Source: Marisediminitalea oceani (GTDB taxonomy: Bacteria; Pseudomonadota; Gammaproteobacteria; Enterobacterales; Alteromonadaceae). From it: a DNA stretch of 64,000 bases. Each line of letters opens with the position of its first letter. Positions within the stretch are counted from its first letter, which is position 1. This document shows positions 24,388 through 33,106 of the stretch, in pieces. The position numbers and the translations under genes are program-made. The stretch lies in the NCBI RefSeq assembly GCF_003731635.1, contig NZ_RCUA01000068.1:1-64000 (forward strand), read 5' to 3'. The notes below the pieces were generated by a model. The model had not been told where the DNA came from, ran no database searches, and saw only the letters and a list, made by a program, of their open reading frames with translations.

Positions 24388-26004
24388 TTACTTCACAACC
24401 GGTGGCGTTTCAAAAGTGTGATAAGGCGCTGGTGAGGGGATTTCCCACTCCAGACCTTCCGCACCGTCCCAAACCTGATCAGACACCGGCTCACCCTGTT
24501 TACGACAGGCTTTAATCATCACCGCCAGGAAGATGAGCTGCGAGAGACCAAAGGCAAAACCGCCCAGGCTAATCCATTTGTTGAAGTCTGCAAACTGCAG
24601 GGCGTAGTCCGGGATCCGTCGCGGCATACCCGCCAGCCCTACAAAGTGCATAGGGAAAAACAGCACGTTGACGGAAATCAGTGAGCACCAGAAATGCCAT
24701 TTAGCCAGGGTGATATCGAACATGCGGCCGGTCCATTTCGGGATCCAGTAATACACCGCCGCCATAATCGAGAACACCGCGCCGGTGACCAGCACATAGT
24801 GGAAGTGCGCCACCACAAAGTAGGTATCATGGTATTGGAAGTCCACTGGCGTAATCGCCAGCATCAGGCCGGATAAACCGCCAATGGTAAACAGCACAAT
24901 AAAGGCAATAGCAAACATCATAGGGATTTCGAAGGTCATGGACCCACGCCACATGGTGGCCACCCAGTTAAATACTTTCACCCCGGTTGGTACCGATATC
25001 AGCATGGTGGCAAACATAAAGAACATCTCTGCCGCCACCGGCATCCCCGTGGTAAACATATGGTGAGCCCACACAATAAAGCTCAACAGCGCAATGGAGG
25101 CCGTGGCATAAACCATGGAGGCGTAACCAAATAAACGTTTACGGGCAAAGGTAGGAATAATCTGCGAGATAATACCGAAGGCCGGTAAAATCATGATGTA
25201 CACTTCGGGGTGACCGAAGAACCAGAAGATATGCTGGAACATCACCGGATCGCCACCACCGGCAGCATCAAAGAAGCTGGTACCAAAGAACTTATCGGTA
25301 AGCACCATGGTCACCGCGCCAGCCAGTACCGGCATAACGGCAATCAGCAGGAATGCAGTGATCAGCCAGGTCCACACAAACAGCGGCATTTTCATCCAGG
25401 TCATGCCCGGCGCCCGCATGTTAAAGATGGTCACAATCACGTTTATCGCGCCCATAATGGATGAGATACCCATGATGTGCACCGAGAACACGAACAATGC
25501 CGTACTGTCGCCACTATAGGTAGTAGACAGCGGTGCGTAGAACGTCCAGCCAAAAGCCGGGCCACCGCCCTCAACAAACAGTGAGGCCAGTAAAATAGTA
25601 AAGGCGAACGGCAGGATCCAGAAACTCCAGTTGTTCATCCGCGGCAACGCCATATCCGGCGCACCGATCATCATGGGGATCAGCCAGTTAGCCAAACCGG
25701 TAAAGGCCGGCATAACTGCCCCGAACACCATGATAAGACCATGCACGGTGGTCATCTGGTTAAAGAAATTAGGTTCTACAATTTGTAACCCGGGCTGAAA
25801 CAGTTCGGCCCGGATCACCATAGCCATGGCGCCGCCCACTAAAAACATAATGAAGGCAAACCACAGGTACAGTGTGCCGATGTCTTTATGGTTGGTAGTC
25901 AGTACCCAGCGCATTAAGCCTTTGGGAATATGATGCTCATGATGGTCATCGTGGGCACCTGCGTCCCCGTGGGCGGGGCTGATAATCTCAGTTGCTTTGC
26001 TCAT
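24388..26004 (-). CDS. ctaD: Cytochrome c oxidase subunit I
   Basis: 538 residues with twelve membrane helices. It is the catalytic subunit that reduces oxygen at the haem a3-CuB centre and pumps protons. Key motifs: [18 protein letters not shown] with a low-spin haem a ligand, [17 protein letters not shown] (CuB His and the cross-linked Tyr) and [11 protein letters not shown] (CuB His pair). [14 protein letters not shown] carries haem a3/a ligands. The His-rich N-terminus ([14 protein letters not shown]) is common in this group. GHPEVY marks an A-type oxidase with an intact K channel. Confidence 0.97.
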   Translation of the reverse strand: MSKATEIISPAHGDAGAHDDHHEHHIPKGLMRWVLTTNHKDIGTLYLWFAFIMFLVGGAMAMVIRAELFQPGLQIVEPNFFNQMTTVHGLIMVFGAVMPAFTGLANWLIPMMIGAPDMALPRMNNWSFWILPFAFTILLASLFVEGGGPAFGWTFYAPLSTTYSGDSTALFVFSVHIMGISSIMGAINVIVTIFNMRAPGMTWMKMPLFVWTWLITAFLLIAVMPVLAGAVTMVLTDKFFGTSFFDAAGGGDPVMFQHIFWFFGHPEVYIMILPAFGIISQIIPTFARKRLFGYASMVYATASIALLSFIVWAHHMFTTGMPVAAEMFFMFATMLISVPTGVKVFNWVATMWRGSMTFEIPMMFAIAFIVLFTIGGLSGLMLAITPVDFQYHDTYFVVAHFHYVLVTGAVFSIMAAVYYWIPKWTGRMFDITLAKWHFWCSLISVNVLFFPMHFVGLAGMPRRIPDYALQFADFNKWISLGGFAFGLSQLIFLAVMIKACRKQGEPVSDQVWDGAEGLEWEIPSPAPYHTFETPPVVK

Positions 26005-26013
26005 GTTCTGCTC

Positions 26014-27174
26014 CTATTCCCCGCTGGCCACAGCGTTAACATCTTTGGCCTGCACCATATCACCGGTGTTATTGCCCCAGGCGTTACGCTCATAGGTAAT
26101 CACCGCAGCCAGTTCTTTAAGGCTCAGCATTTTGCCAAACGCCTGCATGGCGGTGCCGGTTTTACCGTTTAATACAATGTCGATATGCCCTTGCATGTCG
26201 TTAAGTGCCATGGGGCTGCCTTTCAGGGCTGGGAATACGCCCGGTAAACCTTCGCCGTTAGGCATGTGGCAGGCTGCGCAGGTAGCGTTGTACACGCGCT
26301 CGCCCTCGGTCATCAGCTCTTCCATCGACATATTCATCGCCAGTAAGCGCTGTTCTTCCTCGCGGGCTTGCTGACGAATGGACTCCTGCTCACTGACCCA
26401 GGCTTCATAAGCAGCCGGCTCTTTGGCAATCACCACTACCGGCATAAACCCATGGTCTTTACCGCACAGTTCAGCGCACTGACCACGATAAATCCCGGGC
26501 TCATCGACCCGTGTCCAGGCTTCATTGATGAAACCCGGGTTAGCATCTTTCTTCACTGCGAAATCAGGCACCCACCATGAGTGGATCACATCGTCAGAGG
26601 TGATCAGGAAGCGTACTTTCTGGCCGGTTGGGATCACCAACGGGCGGTCGACTTCCAGCAGATAGTTTTCGCCCTTGGCGTAACGGTTATCGATTTGTTC
26701 ACGCTGAGTCGCCAGCAGTGAATAAAACTCCACGTCGCGATCCATATACTTGTAATGCCATTTCCACTGCGAACCGGTTACCAGAACGGTCATATCCGGT
26801 TCGGTAGTATCTTCCATTGCAAGCAGTGTTTTGGCGGCTGGTACAGCCATAAAGATAAGAATTAAGAAGGGTAAAACGGTCCAGGCTATTTCGACTTTCA
26901 CACTCTCGTGAAAGTTAGCTGGTTTTGCACCCCGTGATTTGCGATGCAAATACATAGAAACAAACATGATCCCAAACACTACTACTGCGATCCCCACACA
27001 AATGGAGAACATCAGCATGTGTAGATCGTAAACCTGGCCACTGATCTCTGTCGCGCCACGCCGCAGATTTAGTGCCGACACTTCGCCGCTTCCTGCTGCT
27101 ACCGCTGTCGCGCCAGCTACCAACAGAACGAGTGCTGTCCAGGCTTTCAGTACACATATCCCGAGTTGTTTCAC
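26014..27174 (-). CDS. ctaC: Cytochrome c oxidase subunit II with fused cytochrome c domain (caa3-type)
   Basis: 386 residues. A signal sequence and two membrane helices precede a CuA cupredoxin domain: GSQWKWHYKY and the CuA motif GQCAELCGKDHGFMP. A C-terminal cytochrome c domain carries CAACH haem attachment (NATCAACHMPNGEGLPG) and a Met ligand in the following segment. It accepts electrons from cytochrome c and passes them to subunit I. It is the first gene of the operon, with a roughly 390-bp upstream region. Confidence 0.96.
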   Translation of the reverse strand: MKQLGICVLKAWTALVLLVAGATAVAAGSGEVSALNLRRGATEISGQVYDLHMLMFSICVGIAVVVFGIMFVSMYLHRKSRGAKPANFHESVKVEIAWTVLPFLILIFMAVPAAKTLLAMEDTTEPDMTVLVTGSQWKWHYKYMDRDVEFYSLLATQREQIDNRYAKGENYLLEVDRPLVIPTGQKVRFLITSDDVIHSWWVPDFAVKKDANPGFINEAWTRVDEPGIYRGQCAELCGKDHGFMPVVVIAKEPAAYEAWVSEQESIRQQAREEEQRLLAMNMSMEELMTEGERVYNATCAACHMPNGEGLPGVFPALKGSPMALNDMQGHIDIVLNGKTGTAMQAFGKMLSLKELAAVITYERNAWGNNTGDMVQAKDVNAVASGE

Positions 27175-27504
27175 TCGACACCTCCGTTAGACCGGTAGCC
27201 ACTCGCGAAACGCCCCAATGCGAAAAAGCCTGACTGGTCTGTATTGGTTGTTATTTGAACTGCCTTTTTAATATTTTGTGCTTACTTTGTTATTTTATTG
27301 TTAAGCACTGTATAAGAATTACTCATTGTGACTATAACGTCCAGCTATTTTTGTCTAAAATTCGGATAAATGGTTATTTTTTGTGCGAGGAGGGTAATCG
27401 GCGTGAATTTTGTTAGTGAGCTTTTACTAACTTAATAAGTAGACCTGAACAGGCAAAAAGTACCGGGAAAGCGTGGCTTAAAGAAAATAAAACCCTAAAC
27501 GCAA
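27175..27504. promoter_or_regulatory. AT-rich leader/promoter region of the cox operon
   Basis: About 330 bp between ctaC and the lexA terminator. It is AT-rich at 27240-27380, as expected for the promoter of a large operon. No palindrome convincing enough to name a regulator was found, and no reading frame or RNA was recognised. Confidence 0.5.
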
Positions 27505-27528
27505 GAAAACCGGCGAATGCCGGTTTTC
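27505..27528 (-). terminator. Terminator after lexA
   Basis: GAAAACCGGC (27505-27514) pairs perfectly with GCCGGTTTTC (27519-27528), with a 4-nt loop. It lies 36 bp after the lexA stop on the minus strand and is followed by a T-rich stretch (TTGCGTTT). Confidence 0.8.
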
Positions 27529-27563
27529 AAATTCATAGATTTAAAAAATAATGCCTGGGGTGC

Positions 27564-28187
27564 TTACATCCAGTCGGCATTACGGATAACGCCTACAGCG
27601 ATACCTTCGATATTAAACGGCTGATTAGCCAGGTCGACCTTAATGGGTGAGAATTCTTCATTTTCTGCATGCAGCAGTACTTCACGCCCGCGCTTTTCCA
27701 AGCGCTTTACGGTAACGTCTTCATCTACACGGGCCACCACTACCTGTCCATTGTGGACATCGCTGGTGCGGTGCACTGCTAACAAATCGCCGTCCAGTAT
27801 GCCTATGTCTTTCATACTCATACCGTTTACACGCAGCAGGAAATCGGCTTTTGGATGGAATAACGCCGGATCCACTTTATAGTGCATTTCCACATGTTCC
27901 TGAGCCAGAATCGGCTCGCCAGCCGCAACCCGGCCAATCAGCGGTAAGCCTTCTTCTTCCACTTCGTCATCCAGCGGAATATTAAGCTTAATCCCCCGCG
28001 AAGTACCCGGAAGTATTTCAATCACGCCTTTTTTCGCCAACGCCTTTAAATGCTCTTCTGCAGCATTAGCAGAGCGAAAGCCTAACTGACGGGCAATCTC
28101 AGCACGCGTGGGCGGCATACCAGTATCCAGCATAGTGGATTTGATCAGATCGAGTACTTCTTGTTGTCGGGGGGTTAGTGGACGCAT
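27564..28187 (-). CDS. lexA: SOS response repressor LexA
   Basis: 207 residues. It represses DNA-damage genes and self-cleaves when RecA is activated. The N-terminal winged helix ([29 protein letters not shown]) is followed by the cleavage site Ala89-Gly90 (GRVAAGEPI), catalytic Ser124 (NGMSMKDIG) and Lys161 ([10 protein letters not shown]). The spacing matches E. coli LexA shifted by five residues. An SOS box lies just before the start, so the gene is self-regulated. The gene is not followed by dinF, and the upstream neighbour on this side is not plsB, unlike E. coli. Confidence 0.97.
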   Translation of the reverse strand: MRPLTPRQQEVLDLIKSTMLDTGMPPTRAEIARQLGFRSANAAEEHLKALAKKGVIEILPGTSRGIKLNIPLDDEVEEEGLPLIGRVAAGEPILAQEHVEMHYKVDPALFHPKADFLLRVNGMSMKDIGILDGDLLAVHRTSDVHNGQVVVARVDEDVTVKRLEKRGREVLLHAENEEFSPIKVDLANQPFNIEGIAVGVIRNADWM

Positions 28188-28194
28188 AAACAGC

Positions 28195-28210
28195 CTGTTA
28201 TTCCATACAG
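28195..28210 (-). promoter_or_regulatory. LexA binding site (SOS box)
   Basis: CTGTTATTCCATACAG fits the gammaproteobacterial consensus CTGT-N8-ACAG exactly. It lies 8 bp before the lexA start codon, consistent with autoregulation. Confidence 0.88.
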
Positions 28211-28342
28211 TTGTTAGCAGTATAACGACTAAAACTTAAAACACAACGATTTTTGCTGGATCCAATTTAAGGCTCAACTAATCCATAGTACGATTTATTC
28301 AGCCGATAACAGGATGAAATAATCAAAAAGGATATTGCGATT

Positions 28343-28777
28343 GTGTCCAGCCATCGTGAAAGTATTTTTAAGAGAAATAATGTTTTAGCTCGAATTTATA
28401 TTGTCATATTTCTTATAGGACTCTGGTTATACCAATATGTTGTTAGGGATCCAGCAAGCATCGACCCAGAAACGCTAGCTAAGTATGAACTTGGCCTTTA
28501 TGGCACGCCGATAATTGTCATGTATTGTATTTTCGAGCTTTGGCGCACGTTTAATTATCCGTATAAGTTAATTATCAATGACGAAAAGAAAACGCTGACT
28601 GAAATCTACCTGATGAGTCAAAATACACTTACCTATCTGAGTATAGAGAAGGCACAAGTACGTGCTGGATTAGTTTTCCTGGTTGCCCTTAGTGAGAATA
28701 GAAAAATCAGGGTCAAAGGAGAATATAAAGAGATATCTGAAGCCCATAAATCTGATGCTAAGAACACCAGCAGATAA
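28343..28777 (+). CDS. Low-GC orphan membrane protein
   Basis: 144 residues from a GTG start with AAGGA about 10 nt upstream. Two predicted membrane helices (IYIVIFLIGLWLYQYVV and LYGTPIIVMYCIFELW) precede a soluble C-terminal part with LIINDEKKTLTEIYLM, a pattern seen in small PH-like/YcxB-type membrane proteins. No family firmly recognised. The gene and its downstream spacer are noticeably more AT-rich than the neighbours, which suggests recent acquisition. It is the first gene of the accessory block between lexA and plsB. Confidence 0.6.
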   Translation: MSSHRESIFKRNNVLARIYIVIFLIGLWLYQYVVRDPASIDPETLAKYELGLYGTPIIVMYCIFELWRTFNYPYKLIINDEKKTLTEIYLMSQNTLTYLSIEKAQVRAGLVFLVALSENRKIRVKGEYKEISEAHKSDAKNTSR

Positions 28778-29089
28778 ATCGCAAAGGGATAACGGCGAAG
28801 CTCTCAATACACCATCACAGCACTGATTCGAATATATTCGTAATAAAATCATGAATGAGGAGGCAAAGGGTGATGACGCACTGCCTCCTTATGAAGAGCG
28901 CTTCAAGGCCACTGAAGACAAAGTAATTGACTGCCTTTCGCAACTAAACCGATAGCCGCAAACCCTACTCATAAGAAAACCGGCTATTCCTGTATCGTAA
29001 AACGCTATCAGGAATAGCCTGCTAACTAGTTTTCTGCCAACTCTGCCTTTCCGCAATTTTATCTTTTTCAAAAAATCACTTGCCAGATC
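28778..29089. other. Hairpin-rich spacer between orphan and blaI-like gene
   Basis: About 310 bp. It contains an inverted repeat GGAGGCA/TGCCTCC near 28859-28888 and a larger stem GGCTATTCCTG (28983-28993) / CAGGAATAGCC (29010-29020), flanked by a second pairing AGAAAAC (28975-28981) / GTTTTCT (29030-29036). No supported coding frame is present. Confidence 0.55.
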
Positions 29090-29135
29090 AGATTACACGT
29101 GTAATCTTAAAAATAGATCGACTACAAATGTAATC
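29090..29135. promoter_or_regulatory. Two BlaI/MecI-type operators
   Basis: The perfect 18-bp palindrome AGATTACACGTGTAATCT lies at 29090-29107. A near-palindrome GACTACAAATGTAATC lies at 29120-29135. Both hold the TACA/TGTA half-sites of BlaI/MecI/CopY repressors, and both lie directly upstream of the blaI-like gene. Autorepression is inferred. Confidence 0.78.
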
Positions 29136-29164
29136 ATTTCATTGAAATTGAGAGGAGGTGATCG

Positions 29165-29557
29165 ATGAGTAACGACAATCCAAAAGCGGATATCTCCAAC
29201 GCCGAATTTGAAGTGCTTGATGTACTGTGGGATGACTATCCCGCCACATCCAGCGATATTGTAAAGCGCTTAAATCAAAAAAAGCCGTGGCACGATAAAA
29301 CCGTGAAAACCCTGCTCAGCCGATTAGTTAAGAAGGGCGTAGTGGACTTTGACAAGGCCCAGCGTCAGTACCTATACCGCCCGCTGATTGCCAGAGAAGA
29401 CTACACCAAAAAAGAAGCCACCAGCTTTGTGAGCCGAATATTTAAAGGCAAGGTAGCGCCTCTGGTAGCCGGGTTTGCCAACCAGAATTCCCTGTCTCAA
29501 CAGGACGTGGATGAGCTTAAGGCGCTGATTAAACAGTGGGAGCAAAACAATGACTGA
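29165..29557 (+). CDS. BlaI/MecI/CopY family transcriptional repressor
   Basis: 130 residues. The N-terminal winged helix-turn-helix (ISNAEFEVLDVLWDDYPATSSDIV, then WHDKTVKTLLSRLVKKG) is the family signature. The C-terminal half is the dimerisation and cleavage region. Its ribosome site is a strong GAGAGGAGG. The stop overlaps the start of the BlaR1-like gene by 8 bp, so the pair is translationally coupled. Two dyads with TACA/TGTA half-sites precede it. No beta-lactamase gene is near, so it probably controls this sensor pair and distant targets. Confidence 0.92.
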   Translation: MSNDNPKADISNAEFEVLDVLWDDYPATSSDIVKRLNQKKPWHDKTVKTLLSRLVKKGVVDFDKAQRQYLYRPLIAREDYTKKEATSFVSRIFKGKVAPLVAGFANQNSLSQQDVDELKALIKQWEQNND

Positions 29558-30773
29558 GTGGCTCATTCAGCAGCTTATTCAACAACAAGGCCCATTATGT
29601 TTAGTGCTTGTCACCCTGATGGTTATGGAGCACTTTTTCACCGCCAGAATTGGCATCCGGCTGATGTATAAACTGTGGTGGATGGTACCGGTTGTGCTGT
29701 TGATGGCTAATCTGCCCATCCCAGGCATTTCATTGCCTGCCAATAGTTTTACCCGCTATGTAGTAAGCGGCTCGGTAGCGGTAAACGTTTCACAAAACAC
29801 AGTATGGCTGGGCTTATGGGCAGCGGGTGCCTCTTGCATCGCGCTTTACCTGATAACGCAGTATTCACAGCTTGCCCGCTCCATAGATAAACCTATGACT
29901 GGCATTAAGAACACCTGGTTTGCCCGGCGGGCCACCACGCCAATGCTGTTTGGCCTGTTTGCGCCCAGAATATTGCTCCCGGCGAGCTTTACCCGGCTGT
30001 TTTGCCCCGTGCAGCAGCAATTAGTGCTCGAACACGAGAACACACACCGTAGGCACGGCGATCACTTATGGAATGCGCTGGCGCTGATAATAGTGACCGC
30101 CTTCTGGTTTAACCCTCTGGTCTGGCTGGCCCTGCGCTCATTCAGAATTAATCAGGAGCTGGCGTGCGATAACCAGGTATTGCGCCAGAAAAGCCCACAG
30201 GAAAAATTGCTCTATGCAAAAGCCCTCGTGGCCTGCGCAGAACAAAACTCCTCCTACCTTACAACCTACCCGACCTTTGGAGAAAAAAGCACCATGTTAA
30301 AACGACTCAATCTGATCAATAAGCCAAATTCGGCAAGTACAGTGGCTGGCGTAACGGCACTGGCTATCGCCGCTATTCTTACCACTCACACAGCACTGGC
30401 AAACCTGCCTGCCAATGATATTCAGGCCGACAAAGTCAATCTGGCTACGCCGGTAAAACGTGTGCCGCCGGTTTATCCAGACAGCGCAGCCCTGGCAAAT
30501 CAGGAGGGATTTGTCACTCTCCAGTTTGATATCACTGAAACCGGCGCTACCGACAACATTAAAGTAGTGAAGTCGTCACCGGCTGGGGTATTTGACTCAA
30601 GTGCAGTGAAAGCAATGGAGCAGTGGCAGTATAAGCCACGAGTTCAAAGCGGTAAGGCACAAAGACAAACCGGCATTTTAGTGCAACTGGACTTTAAACT
30701 GGCAACCGACGACGATGAAAATGCGGCAAACAATCCAGATATTGAAAAAATCAACGTAGCCAAAGCCAAATAA
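29550..30773 (+). CDS. BlaR1-type M56 metalloprotease with C-terminal TonB domain
   Basis: 407 residues. N-terminal membrane helices flank an M56 zinc protease loop: LEHENTHRRHGDH (HExxH-type motif at 162-166) and a third-ligand region NQELACD (about 201-207). After a further helix (TVAGVTALAIAAILTT), residues about 310-395 form a TonB-C energy-transducer domain (PPVYPDSAALANQEGFVTLQFDI, ALKAMEQWQY-like VKAMEQWQYKP). BlaR1 proteins cleave BlaI-type repressors on sensing a signal. Here the penicillin-binding sensor is replaced by a TonB domain, so the signal may involve outer-membrane receptors. Overlap with the repressor gene confirms the pair. Confidence 0.88.
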   Translation: MTEWLIQQLIQQQGPLCLVLVTLMVMEHFFTARIGIRLMYKLWWMVPVVLLMANLPIPGISLPANSFTRYVVSGSVAVNVSQNTVWLGLWAAGASCIALYLITQYSQLARSIDKPMTGIKNTWFARRATTPMLFGLFAPRILLPASFTRLFCPVQQQLVLEHENTHRRHGDHLWNALALIIVTAFWFNPLVWLALRSFRINQELACDNQVLRQKSPQEKLLYAKALVACAEQNSSYLTTYPTFGEKSTMLKRLNLINKPNSASTVAGVTALAIAAILTTHTALANLPANDIQADKVNLATPVKRVPPVYPDSAALANQEGFVTLQFDITETGATDNIKVVKSSPAGVFDSSAVKAMEQWQYKPRVQSGKAQRQTGILVQLDFKLATDDDENAANNPDIEKINVAKAK

Positions 30774-30822
30774 AACACAGCTCCCTGGTACTCCCGTTTG
30801 CGTCAGTACATGCCGCGCTTGC

Positions 30823-30838
30823 GGGGGTACTATCCCCC
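30823..30838. terminator. Short GC hairpin between convergent genes, possible terminator
   Basis: GGGGG (30823-30827) pairs with CCCCC (30834-30838) over a 6-nt loop, just before the stop of the PQ-loop-like gene. It has no T-run on either side, so this is a weak call. Confidence 0.3.
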
Positions 30839-30840
30839 AC

Positions 30841-31560
30841 TCAGGCTGAGGTATATTGTTGCCGACGCCGGGCCGCCACATTGCTCACATTCACCCAGCG
30901 GAATAAATACATAATTATCAACTTTGTTATCGCACTGGTTATCGCTAAAGTAAGCAGTGGCCAGCCTTCCTTTACCCCCATACTCAGCGCAAAGGCAATA
31001 GTGGAAATATCCATCAGCAAAATAAACTGACTCATTTTAAGATCCACCGCACCGGTTTGCCCTGCTTTCAGGATCAAGCGGATTTGATGATAGTAGCCCT
31101 GAGCAATAAACACCGATACCAGCACAATAAGCAGGGTCGCAATATACCGGCTCTGATCGGCGATGGTTTTGCCCAACACCAGCCCTGCCCCCGCCAGTAT
31201 CAGGCACGCTCCTGCCAGCACAACGCTCACCCGGGCCGCTCTTGATTTGCGGTCCTGCCAGATTTCAAACAAAATACCCATCACCAGCATCGCCGCGAGT
31301 AACCGGGGCCACACAATATAATGATTGAATGGCTCAATGGAGTAGCCATAAATAAAAAAAGACAGGTAAGCAAAAAAGCTCACGGTGAACTGATTCAGTG
31401 ACAATAAAGCAGTCGGGCGCTCGGTTTTACTCACCATTTGCTTGCGGCGCCAGATGGTGCCCAGTTGTGAGTAAACACCCAGTACGCTTACCATAATGAA
31501 TAGGGTATTAAGGGCCCCGAGTAAATTATATAAAGTCAAAATCTTATCCTTTCCACACAT
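30841..31560 (-). CDS. Multi-helix membrane protein, PQ-loop/SWEET-like
   Basis: 239 residues with about seven predicted membrane helices. The first repeat has VYSQLGTIWRRKQM, resembling the PQ-loop motif of SWEET and KDEL-receptor-like transporters, and the second half repeats a similar arrangement (QGYYHQIRLILKAGQ). The specific substrate is unknown and the family assignment is tentative. Two TTGTCGACAA-type palindromes lie in the spacer between this gene and the divergent SDR gene. Confidence 0.6.
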   Translation of the reverse strand: MCGKDKILTLYNLLGALNTLFIMVSVLGVYSQLGTIWRRKQMVSKTERPTALLSLNQFTVSFFAYLSFFIYGYSIEPFNHYIVWPRLLAAMLVMGILFEIWQDRKSRAARVSVVLAGACLILAGAGLVLGKTIADQSRYIATLLIVLVSVFIAQGYYHQIRLILKAGQTGAVDLKMSQFILLMDISTIAFALSMGVKEGWPLLTLAITSAITKLIIMYLFRWVNVSNVAARRRQQYTSA

Positions 31561-31576
31561 ATATTGTCGACAATAT
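31561..31576. promoter_or_regulatory. Perfect 16-bp palindrome, GntR-type operator candidate
   Basis: ATATTGTCGACAATAT is fully symmetric and contains TTGTCGACAA, a core typical of FadR-subfamily GntR operators. It abuts the start of the PQ-loop-like gene (ATG at 31560). Confidence 0.6.
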
Positions 31577-31626
31577 TAATGTACAACATTAGAAATACAT
31601 ATTTATTACGGTTTTTATGAATATTA

Positions 31627-31637
31627 ATGTCGACAAT
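31627..31637. promoter_or_regulatory. Second TGTCGACA operator candidate
   Basis: AATGTCGACAAT-type site sharing the TGTCGACAAT core with the palindrome at 31561-31576. It lies about 70 bp before the SDR start. Two copies in one divergent promoter region suggest one regulator controls both genes. Confidence 0.5.
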
Positions 31638-31707
31638 AACAAAGAAATGCATTACTTTCGTTCGTCGCTAAACGCTTTCGTAAACTGAACAATAAGAGGC
31701 ACATCCC

Positions 31708-32454
31708 ATGCTAAATCAGGTCGCAGTCATTACCGGCAGCAGCAGAGGAATAGGCGCAGCAACAGCGCGGCTGATGGCAGCAAAAGGCTATTCGATAGTG
31801 CTTAATTATCAGAACTCTGCCGGACCGGCTGAAGCATTAAAGCAAGAAATTAGCGCTATGGGTGTGCCGTGCATCGCGGTACAGGCCGATGTGTCTGAGG
31901 AAGATCAGGTTGAAGCCTTGTTTTCACAGGCCGACGCTTTGGGCCCCCTTGCAGTGCTGGTTAACAACGCCGGCATCCTGGCGCAACAAACCGGCCTGCG
32001 CGGCATTTCGGCGGAGCGGTTTCGTCATATCCTGAATGTAAACGTACTGTCCTGCTTCTTGTGTACCAAGGCAGCGGCAACAAGAATGTCGACAAAAGAG
32101 GGCGGCTGCGGCGGCACTATCGTAAATGTTTCCTCCACGGCGGCCAAATCCGGAGCCCCCAATGAATACACAGATTACGCCGCATCAAAGGGTGCTATGG
32201 ATAGCTTTACCCGCGGCGCAGCACTGGAACTGGCTGACGAAGGGATTCGGGTAAATGCTGTGCGACCGGCCCTGATAGATACTGAGATGCATGCCTCAGG
32301 TGGCGAGCCGGATAGAGTCAAACGCTTACAGACAAAGATCCCTCTACAGCGACCGGGCACTGTACAAGAAGTTGCTGAAGCCATCGTCTGGCTGGCAACT
32401 AATAAATCATCCTTTGTAACAGGTAGCTTTATCGACGCATCCGGTGGATTATAG
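31708..32454 (+). CDS. SDR family NAD(P)-dependent oxidoreductase
   Basis: 248 residues, classical short-chain dehydrogenase/reductase. The cofactor motif TGSSRGIG (about 9-16), NNAG (about 91-94), catalytic Ser (VNVSSTAAKSG) and YAASK (Tyr-x3-Lys), plus FVTGSFIDASGG at the end, are intact. It resembles FabG/sugar-dehydrogenase-like members; the substrate is not predictable. It diverges from the PQ-loop-like gene across two shared palindromes and is followed by a 40-residue gene and a VanZ gene. Confidence 0.9.
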   Translation: MLNQVAVITGSSRGIGAATARLMAAKGYSIVLNYQNSAGPAEALKQEISAMGVPCIAVQADVSEEDQVEALFSQADALGPLAVLVNNAGILAQQTGLRGISAERFRHILNVNVLSCFLCTKAAATRMSTKEGGCGGTIVNVSSTAAKSGAPNEYTDYAASKGAMDSFTRGAALELADEGIRVNAVRPALIDTEMHASGGEPDRVKRLQTKIPLQRPGTVQEVAEAIVWLATNKSSFVTGSFIDASGGL

Positions 32455-32487
32455 TCACACTGTACTGGCTATTTTGAAAGGCAACAC

Positions 32488-32610
32488 ATGGAAGTCAGAA
32501 TTTTTACCAAAACCCTCGCCTACAAGCCGGGATTATTTGCGGCTACCCGGGAAGTTACTGACGGCGGTCTGCAGGACGAAGTCAATCAGCGCTTGGTACA
32601 CATTCAATGA
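32488..32610 (+). CDS. Small protein coupled to the VanZ-like gene
   Basis: 40 residues (MEVRIFTKTLAYKPGLFAAT… to …RLVHIQ). An AAAGG ribosome site lies 7 nt before the ATG. The stop overlaps the next start (ATGA), a strong sign of translational coupling, and the SDR stop is 33 bp upstream. It begins with a strand-like segment and has no Cys and no membrane helix. No family recognised. Confidence 0.5.
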   Translation: MEVRIFTKTLAYKPGLFAATREVTDGGLQDEVNQRLVHIQ

Positions 32611-33008
32611 CTAATTTAACCCGCTTAGCAGCCCTTGCTTTTTTACTGTTTATTGTGTGGGTTATTTATATGGCCAACGCCGGGCACAACAGTGTATTTT
32701 TTGACTTTGTTGCAGCCATTCCCTACGGCGACAAACTTGGCCACGTAGGTTTATTCGGCACCTTAACCTTTTTAACAGTGCTGGCATCACAGTTTGCCGG
32801 CTGGACGCTAAATAACACCAGGCTGTATTTTGCTGCCATCGCGGTTACGCTGTTTGTGATTGGTGAGGAGATCAGTCAGGCCTTTATCCCTTCTCGTACC
32901 TTTGACGTTGCCGATCTAAGCGCCGATGCAGTAGGTATTCTGCTGGCCATACTGGTGTTACGCAAGCTGGAGAAAACGGCAGGTATGCAAACCTACCTTC
33001 AGCGCTGA
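32607..33008 (+). CDS. VanZ-like membrane protein
   Basis: 133 residues with four predicted membrane helices. VanZ-family motifs: PYGDKLGHVGLFG (conserved D-K-x-x-H) and the C-terminal EEISQAFIPSRTFDVADLSADAVGIL (conserved E, Q, R and D-x-x-D/N-x-x-G). VanZ confers teicoplanin resistance in enterococci, but in proteobacteria this small membrane family has no established role. It is translationally coupled to the 40-residue gene. Confidence 0.85.
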   Translation: MTNLTRLAALAFLLFIVWVIYMANAGHNSVFFDFVAAIPYGDKLGHVGLFGTLTFLTVLASQFAGWTLNNTRLYFAAIAVTLFVIGEEISQAFIPSRTFDVADLSADAVGILLAILVLRKLEKTAGMQTYLQR

Positions 33009-33106
33009 CGTCATACAAAACGGTGGTAGGTCATCGCCATTAGTAAGCAAACTATGGTATTGACGTAACCTGCCACCAAGGCGTTTCGAACAAACAGCTA
33101 TAACTT

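Noticed and set aside
28851-28931. 26-residue reading frame in the spacer before the blaI-like gene
   Set aside because: It is short and overlaps an inverted repeat, so I do not trust it as coding.
30841-31560. Cytochrome or permease of a named family
   Set aside because: Only a weak PQ-loop pattern was found, so no specific transporter was assigned.
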